DNA of 11,582 bases, taken from positions 1-11,582 of the forward strand of contig JAJFHK010000224.1 of NCBI GenBank assembly GCA_021775655.1, given 5' to 3'. Both the position numbers and the translations under genes were made by a program. Position 1 is the first letter of the stretch; each line of letters starts with the position of its first letter. This document shows positions 6,996 to 11,582 of the stretch, piece after piece. This DNA comes from Filomicrobium sp. GTDB taxonomy: Bacteria > Pseudomonadota > Alphaproteobacteria > Rhizobiales > Hyphomicrobiaceae. A model generated the notes under the pieces. It was not told the origin of the DNA and did not search any database. It saw only the letters and a list, made by a program, of their open reading frames with translations.

Positions 6996-7011
6996 GCGGT
7001 GATCGCACCGC
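6996..7011. promoter_or_regulatory. perfect dyad in the zur/thiolase divergent region
   Basis: GCGGTG-ATCG-CACCGC is a perfect 6-base inverted repeat around a 4-base centre. It lies 82 bases from the zur start and 134 bases from the thiolase start. It is GC-rich and does not look like the AT-rich Zur boxes of alphaproteobacteria, so it may be an operator for another regulator. The remainder of 6915-7144 holds only the candidate promoter and hairpin listed next. Confidence 0.35.
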
Positions 7012-7025
7012 CAATCGCCTTACTT

Positions 7026-7055
7026 TTGCAACCTTTTAACGATGGAAATCTTAAT
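7026..7055 (+). promoter_or_regulatory. candidate promoter for the thiolase-like gene
   Basis: TTGCAA (7026-7031), an 18-base spacer and CTTAAT (7050-7055), each four of six to consensus. Transcription would begin near 7062, giving a leader of about 80 bases that includes the hairpin at 7070-7086. This is a by-eye match only. Confidence 0.27.
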
Positions 7056-7069
7056 CCTGGGAGGGCGGC

Positions 7070-7086
7070 CGGTGCATACATCACCG
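7070..7086 (+). other. small hairpin followed by T-run in the thiolase leader
   Basis: CGGTG (7070-7074) and CACCG (7082-7086) flank CATACAT, and TTTTT follows directly at 7087-7091. The five-pair stem is short for an intrinsic terminator, but the arrangement resembles an attenuator in the untranslated leader. It is tentative. Confidence 0.25.
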
Positions 7087-7144
7087 TTTTTCGCTTTGCC
7101 AGGATTCCAATCCACCCAGCCCGATAGGCGGCCGGCGAGCCACA

Positions 7145-8311
7145 ATGCAGCGTACATCTTCTTCATACATTATTGCCGCTCGACGCACCGCGCTGGGCCG
7201 AGTCGGCGGTTTGCACCGCAATCGCCGTATAGATGCCCTAACGGTCCCCGTTATCGAAGCTGCGCTGTCAGATTGCAAAGTTACACCAGAACGCGTCGAC
7301 GAACTCATCCTCGGCAATGCCAGCCAGGGCGGCAATCCGGCCCGGTTGGTTGCCCTATCTGCCGGCCTCAGCGAGAATTCTGCAGCCTATACCATCGACC
7401 GCCAGTGCGCTTCCGGCCTCGATGCGGTTCTCACTGCATGTAGGACTGTCTCCGATGGAGAAGCCGACATTATCGTCGCCGGCGGCGCTGAATCCCTGTC
7501 GACCGCCCCCTGGCGCATCGCCAAGCCGAAGAGCCTCTATCAGCTGCCCCACTTTATCGGTGTAGAGCCGGCCCTGATGGACGAAACCGAGGAGCCCCAC
7601 CTTTTTGAGGCCTCGGAAATGCTTTCCCAGCGCCTCAACATTGCCCGCGAACAACAGGACGCCTGGGCCCTGAAATCGCACCTCAAAGCCGAGTCCGGGC
7701 GCGAAAAGCGCAAATTCATAGGCGAAATCGTGCCGCTGCGCACAAACCCCGAAGAAGCCAAGGACCAAAGCGCGGCGGCTGGTGCATCACCAGAGGATTT
7801 CTCCTCCGAGCCTCCCTGGCTTCCACCAGAAGGCCGCCTCACACCGGCAAACACAAGTGCCATGCACGATGGCGCCGCGATGATGGTTGTCGTGTCGCAA
7901 ATGGTCTGGGAGGAACTTGGTCGCCCACCGGCAATCCGCCTCGTAGCAAGCGTCTCGCGGGGGGTTGGACCTGACAACGAAGCTGGCGCACCGATGGAAG
8001 CCATGCGCAAGCTTTACGACCGGCTTGAGGGCTTCAATCCAAAGGACATCGGCCTCGTCGAACTGAGTGAAACTTCGGCCGCCCAGGCAATTGCATTTTC
8101 AACGTCGCTCGGACTGGAAGAAGATCTCATCAACCCAGATGGCGGCGCGGTCGTTCGCGGCCACCCGCTTGCCGCCGCCGGGGCGGTGCTCGTTGTGCGC
8201 CTGTTTTCCAGAATGGCCAGGCAGCGCGACGCAGGCAAACTTCAATACGGAGTCGCCACACTTGGCGCTATCGGCGGGATCGGTGTCGCGGCCCTATTTG
8301 AATCCATCTAG
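7145..8311 (+). CDS. thiolase-family protein with altered active site
   Basis: A 388-residue protein with the full thiolase fold length and landmarks: N-terminal YIIAARRTALGRVGG (8-22), GNASQGGNPAR (57-67), nucleophile loop DRQCASGLDAV with Cys88 (85-95), VAGGAESLS (111-119), TPANTSAMHDGAA (233-245) and the GHP loop VVRGHPLAAAGA with His340. Two catalytic positions differ from Zoogloea-type acetyl-CoA acetyltransferases. The NEAF motif reads SETS, giving Ser308 for the Asn. The C-terminal TLCIGGG motif reads TLGAIGG, giving Gly374 for the second catalytic Cys. The protein can probably still be acylated on Cys88, but proton transfer for normal condensation or thiolysis would be impaired, so the substrate or reaction may differ. 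The ATG at 7145 lacks a clear Shine-Dalgarno sequence but fits the family N-terminus. No beta-oxidation or polyhydroxyalkanoate partner genes are adjacent. Confidence 0.85.
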   Translation: MQRTSSSYIIAARRTALGRVGGLHRNRRIDALTVPVIEAALSDCKVTPERVDELILGNASQGGNPARLVALSAGLSENSAAYTIDRQCASGLDAVLTACRTVSDGEADIIVAGGAESLSTAPWRIAKPKSLYQLPHFIGVEPALMDETEEPHLFEASEMLSQRLNIAREQQDAWALKSHLKAESGREKRKFIGEIVPLRTNPEEAKDQSAAAGASPEDFSSEPPWLPPEGRLTPANTSAMHDGAAMMVVVSQMVWEELGRPPAIRLVASVSRGVGPDNEAGAPMEAMRKLYDRLEGFNPKDIGLVELSETSAAQAIAFSTSLGLEEDLINPDGGAVVRGHPLAAAGAVLVVRLFSRMARQRDAGKLQYGVATLGAIGGIGVAALFESI

Positions 8312-8398
8312 TTGAACCTTTCTAAATATTAATTTGAAAACCCTCGAGTTGCAGGGGACTACAAGCCTAAAAACCCAGCATAAATGGCCTCAATAGCT

Positions 8399-8433
8399 TG
8401 AAACGACAGGCGAATAGGACCTTATTCGTTTCA
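8399..8433. other. bipartite stem-loop
   Basis: CGAATA (8411-8416) pairs with TATTCG (8423-8428), and flanking TGAAA (8399-8403) pairs with TTTCA (8429-8433), leaving a 7-base bulge on the left side. No T-run follows. It lies about midway between the thiolase stop and the large membrane gene and could serve either as a 3' end structure or as an operator. Confidence 0.35.
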
Positions 8434-8500
8434 GGGAAAGTGCCAATGCACCGGTCTCCATGTCGTCAGGATCTGCGTACATGGTCATACTGTGGAAAAT

Positions 8501-8538
8501 TGTGATGATTCGGTCACCAACTGCCGGTGACGATCACA
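8501..8538. promoter_or_regulatory. nested inverted repeat upstream of the large membrane gene
   Basis: Outer arms TGTGAT (8501-8506) and ATCACA (8533-8538) enclose inner arms GTCACC (8513-8518) and GGTGAC (8526-8531). TGTGA and TCACA half-sites are reminiscent of CRP/FNR-family operators, but the spacing is not the canonical TGTGA-N6-TCACA. It ends 46 bases before the start codon, a plausible regulator-binding or mRNA-structure position. Confidence 0.4.
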
Positions 8539-8584
8539 GCAACTGATAGAGCTATCGGACCTTTAAGAGGTTGGAGCGGAGCGG

Positions 8585-11582
8585 ATGGACATAGTGGCAC
8601 TCGTCGATTCCTTGAAACCGGCGACTGATTGGATTGCAGCCAACTGGCAACTTCTGGCCCTCGCATTCGCCATCTATTTCGTATTCTTATGGTCACGAGG
8701 ATTTTGGAAGCGACTTTTCGAGGTCGTTGAAAAGCTCGCGTTCTCCAATTGGCAACTTGCACTTCTCGGCGCAACCGGAGTGATCCTGTCGCTGGCTTCC
8801 GGCTGGACGACTTGGGACGGCATGCGCAATTTCACCAACGAACCGCTGCTTTCCTTGATGATCACTTTCGGCATCCAGGGCGTGATGTTGATCGTCGCGT
8901 GGCTGATTGGTGAAAGTTTTGCCTCGGGCATGAACGTCAGCCAGCAGTCCGGCAAAGGAAGAGTCGAATTTTCTGGGTATGGCTTCGAATGGGTCGCAGG
9001 CGCGCTGTTGGGCGTCGTCATCGTTGGTTGCATGATAGCGTTGATCGTGCGCGCCCAGGAAAGCGCAACACCGCTGCTTTCAAATGACCAGCTGCTGTTT
9101 GGCGCGGTTGCACTCGCTGCACTGGGGCTGGTCGCAATCCTCCAAGGCGATCTCCTGACGCCTTACTTCCAAAGCTCAAAGATCATTATGCGCAATGCCG
9201 TATTGTGGGTCATGTTCCTGGCCTGCATGGCGACCTCCGTTTTCTTCTCATTCGATTCGCTGTTCTCAACGATCTTCCCGCAATCCGAACGCGTCCGCGC
9301 GGCAGAGTTGCGCGCCCAGAACCAGGTCGCCGGCATCGTCTCCGATATCGGCCAGACAATCGCGACGCGTCGCCTCCAAGAGGCCGAAGCACTCTTCACG
9401 TCGCCCGGTTGGCTTACCTATGAAGCCCAACTCGAAAAGCTCGCCGGAAAAGCGCAAGGCGCCCAAGCCGCGATCGAAGAGTATTTTGTCAGTCAGATGG
9501 AAGAGCGCCGCAGTAAGAAGGCCGCGCAACAAGAACGCCGCGCGTCCGCCGAAAGCCAACAGTCCGGCCTTCAAATAAAAGCGGTCCAACTGAACGAAGA
9601 GATTTCACGGCTCCAGGCCGAGCGGCCTGAGGCCGCCGCAGCGGTTCAACAACAGCGTCAGGTCGTCTCCGAGATCGAACGCAGGCTTGACGAACAACGT
9701 GCCATTGTGCTGGCCGAAGAAAAGGGAGTCGAAGGAACGGGCAAGGTCGGCCGCGGCACGCAGTGGCGCGCCGAGAAGGCGGCAGAAGGACATATCCGCT
9801 CAGAGCTTCAAGTCGCTAACGAGCGCTTGAGCGCACCTCAAAAGCGCATGGACACCATCGACAAGCGCATTTCCACGATCAAGGCGGAACTCTCCCAGAT
9901 TGAAGGGCAACTCGCGCAGCTCAAAGGCGAAGCTCAAACCGCCCAGCAGCGTATCAGCGCTCTGGAAGCCTCGACTGGCTCCGAGCAGGACAGTCTCAAA
10001 GTTGATCCTGCCCGCGTTCTGCCGGCCTTCGAACGCGCCAAGGTCGCCTTCCGGCAGGAGCCAACGGTCGTCGGCCTGACCGATCTTCAGCTCCAGTGCA
10101 CCAACCTGCTCGGCGCCATGGCATCGACGCCCTCGATTAAGGACGGCGTTCGCGAGATCGATTGCGATCCAAAGAGCGCAAGCGAAGCAGCGAGCGTGGT
10201 CTTCGCCCTCAACAACGGCACCAACGTTTTCAAGACCAATTGCGCCGGCGGTGAACGCCTTGAAAGTCTAGGCTCAACAGACGCATTGTTCGGCTTTGCA
10301 AGAAGCTGCCTGTCCGATTCCGGACTGCCTAGCAAAGACACCGACACACTACGCACCAAGATCAACTTCGCCGAATTAAACCGCGACGACAAAGCTCACC
10401 GGTTTGTCGTTACCTGGAACGCATTCTCAGACGGCAATCGCCTTGCCTATCTCGCGCTGGCCATCGCAATTGCCATCGACGCCCTCGTATTCATGTCCGG
10501 CCTGTTTGGCGCCAACGCTGTTCGCTCACCTCTTCAAGACGTACCTCGCCGCCAGGCACGCTCGGCTCAGCAGCTTGAAGCCGTCATTGAGAATGCACTG
10601 CAACCTCATCCTTATGAGAACGCTCGTGCAGCAATCGCAGCCATGCGCCCGATTGAATCGCGCGACGGCTTCACACAACGAGTTACGCTCGACGACCGGT
10701 CGATGCCCGACTACCAAGCAATCCTTACCGTCTTGAATGCAGGGTGTTCGATTGGCGCGGCCACCGAAGACATGGAACGCGCCAACAGCTATCTCGTCCG
10801 CCCCGAGCTGTTCGAATTCCTCTCAATCGTCTCCCATCGCCATTACAAAGCCAATGACGAATATCGCCGGCTTGCCGAATTGAACCGCCTGATCACGGTC
10901 GCCCTGCAACCCCATGTCGGCGATCACGCGTCAATCGTCCTGCAGAATATGCATCCGATCAACGAGCTCAATGACTTCACATCCGAAGTAATGTTCAATG
11001 ATGTAGAGCCTCGCGAAAGGCCTATCGTAAAACGCGCTCTCAATTCGGCTTCCGTTCTGAGCTTCGTGAAGCGCGACACGCGCCCTGGAGAACAAGATCG
11101 TTACTACATCCACCGCGATCTCTATAAGACCCTGGTCAACATTTCGGCGTCAAACCAGCCGACCGGAGCCTGGCAAGAACCCCGTCTGGGTCTTACTAGC
11201 CCTGAACGAGATGGCGGGGCGCTTACGGTGGAGACCAAGCAGATCACTGCCGCTTCTCGGCGTGAACTTCCCAATCACACAATCAAGCCATCTGACCGCA
11301 TTACCGATCAGGATATCGATGAAGACGCGGCAGCTATGTTTGCCGAAGGCATGCTGACTCCAATCGGACTTGAGTACGCCGACGTCCAAGGTCTTCTATC
11401 ATCACAGACAATGCACAGTGCCGTCAGCGGGTTGCGCAAAGCGCTCGACGAACAAAGCCTCGACAACGCCCATTTGAATTCACTGTTGCGCGAGTATGAG
11501 GACGACACCAAAGACAAAATCGCAAAGGGCTATTCTGCGATTCGGAGAAACCTCAACGGCGACCCGGACAAGAACGCCACCG
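8585..11582 (+). CDS. large polytopic membrane protein with extracytoplasmic coiled coil (3' end outside window)
   Basis: Open from ATG 8585 to the window end: 999 codons with no stop. The start is supported by GGAG 8 bases upstream. Hydrophobic segments lie at about residues 21-37, 56-73, 88-109, 134-156, 169-188 and 203-223. A charged, heptad-like coiled coil rich in Glu, Gln, Arg and Ala follows (about 236-470). Next come a globular region with four cysteines (C505, C527, C553, C575), a seventh membrane segment (about 619-643, ending FMSGLFGANAV) and at least 355 further residues without membrane segments. Basic loops at 38-50 and after TM7 suggest that the N-terminus, coiled coil and Cys region are extracytoplasmic and the C-terminal part is cytoplasmic. 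I do not recognise the family. The layout could suit an envelope scaffold or a transmembrane signalling device, but no enzymatic motif is seen. Codon use resembles its neighbours. Confidence 0.85.
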   Translation, partial: MDIVALVDSLKPATDWIAANWQLLALAFAIYFVFLWSRGFWKRLFEVVEKLAFSNWQLALLGATGVILSLASGWTTWDGMRNFTNEPLLSLMITFGIQGVMLIVAWLIGESFASGMNVSQQSGKGRVEFSGYGFEWVAGALLGVVIVGCMIALIVRAQESATPLLSNDQLLFGAVALAALGLVAILQGDLLTPYFQSSKIIMRNAVLWVMFLACMATSVFFSFDSLFSTIFPQSERVRAAELRAQNQVAGIVSDIGQTIATRRLQEAEALFTSPGWLTYEAQLEKLAGKAQGAQAAIEEYFVSQMEERRSKKAAQQERRASAESQQSGLQIKAVQLNEEISRLQAERPEAAAAVQQQRQVVSEIERRLDEQRAIVLAEEKGVEGTGKVGRGTQWRAEKAAEGHIRSELQVANERLSAPQKRMDTIDKRISTIKAELSQIEGQLAQLKGEAQTAQQRISALEASTGSEQDSLKVDPARVLPAFERAKVAFRQEPTVVGLTDLQLQCTNLLGAMASTPSIKDGVREIDCDPKSASEAASVVFALNNGTNVFKTNCAGGERLESLGSTDALFGFARSCLSDSGLPSKDTDTLRTKINFAELNRDDKAHRFVVTWNAFSDGNRLAYLALAIAIAIDALVFMSGLFGANAVRSPLQDVPRRQARSAQQLEAVIENALQPHPYENARAAIAAMRPIESRDGFTQRVTLDDRSMPDYQAILTVLNAGCSIGAATEDMERANSYLVRPELFEFLSIVSHRHYKANDEYRRLAELNRLITVALQPHVGDHASIVLQNMHPINELNDFTSEVMFNDVEPRERPIVKRALNSASVLSFVKRDTRPGEQDRYYIHRDLYKTLVNISASNQPTGAWQEPRLGLTSPERDGGALTVETKQITAASRRELPNHTIKPSDRITDQDIDEDAAAMFAEGMLTPIGLEYADVQGLLSSQTMHSAVSGLRKALDEQSLDNAHLNSLLREYEDDTKDKIAKGYSAIRRNLNGDPDKNAT

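Larger units (their letters stand above)
8312..8584. other. 273-base intergenic leader, dyad-rich, no confident gene
   Basis: The first 30 bases after the thiolase stop are AT-rich, with no clear terminator hairpin. From 8399 to 8556 several inverted repeats occur; two are listed separately. Others are CCATG/CATGG (8458-8462 and 8480-8484) and GATAG-AG-CTATC (8545-8556). A 19-codon ORF (ATG 8446 to TGA 8505, after AGGGAAAG) is possible but unsupported. GGAG at 8573-8576, 8 bases before the ATG at 8585, is the likely ribosome binding site of the next gene. Confidence 0.5.

Noticed and set aside
7064..7135. 9-base direct repeat GGCGGCCGG at 7064-7072 and 7127-7135
   Set aside because: It is short, GC-rich and likely by chance in this composition. 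No further repeat or site structure surrounds it.
6915..7144. Canonical AT-rich Zur box for autoregulation
   Set aside because: I searched by eye for a TATA-rich palindrome of the alphaproteobacterial Zur type and did not see one.

Overview
The window looks like ordinary chromosome of an alphaproteobacterium, probably Hyphomicrobiales (the Hyphomicrobium/Filomicrobium side is a guess). The reasons are the gene order obgE-proB-...-proA-nadD-rsfS-rlmH, a GC-rich but not extreme composition, and protein sequences that read like that group. I see no rRNA, tRNA, CRISPR array, transposase, integrase or other mobile-element signature.

Left part (1-5458, + strand): a housekeeping cluster. It starts inside the G domain of obgE (ribosome-associated GTPase). 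Next come proB and proA, the first two enzymes of proline synthesis from glutamate. A small YbjN-domain gene separates them, and proA has its own candidate promoter. nadD (NAD synthesis) follows proA through an 11-codon mini-ORF and a TTG start. After a weak terminator-like hairpin and a candidate promoter, rsfS and rlmH form a ribosome silencing/maturation pair.

Middle part (5465-6914, - strand): a YbbO-like short-chain dehydrogenase converges on rlmH with 6 bases between the stop codons. Upstream of it on the same strand lies a Fur-family regulator that keeps all the zinc ligands expected of Zur. A 230-base divergent region, holding a perfect 6+6 dyad, separates zur from a thiolase-family gene on the + strand. 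That thiolase keeps the nucleophilic Cys and the GHP His. It has lost the second catalytic Cys (Gly instead) and the Asn of the NEAF motif (Ser instead), so standard thiolase chemistry is doubtful.

Right part (8312-11582): a 273-base leader rich in inverted repeats precedes a very large open gene of at least 999 codons that runs off the window. It encodes a protein with six N-terminal membrane segments, a long coiled coil, a four-cysteine domain, a seventh membrane segment and a large C-terminal region. By the positive-inside rule the coiled coil and the Cys domain are extracytoplasmic and the C-terminal region cytoplasmic. I do not recognise the family. This gene and its leader are the best candidates for something undescribed here. 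Promoter, terminator and hairpin calls were made by eye and are tentative.
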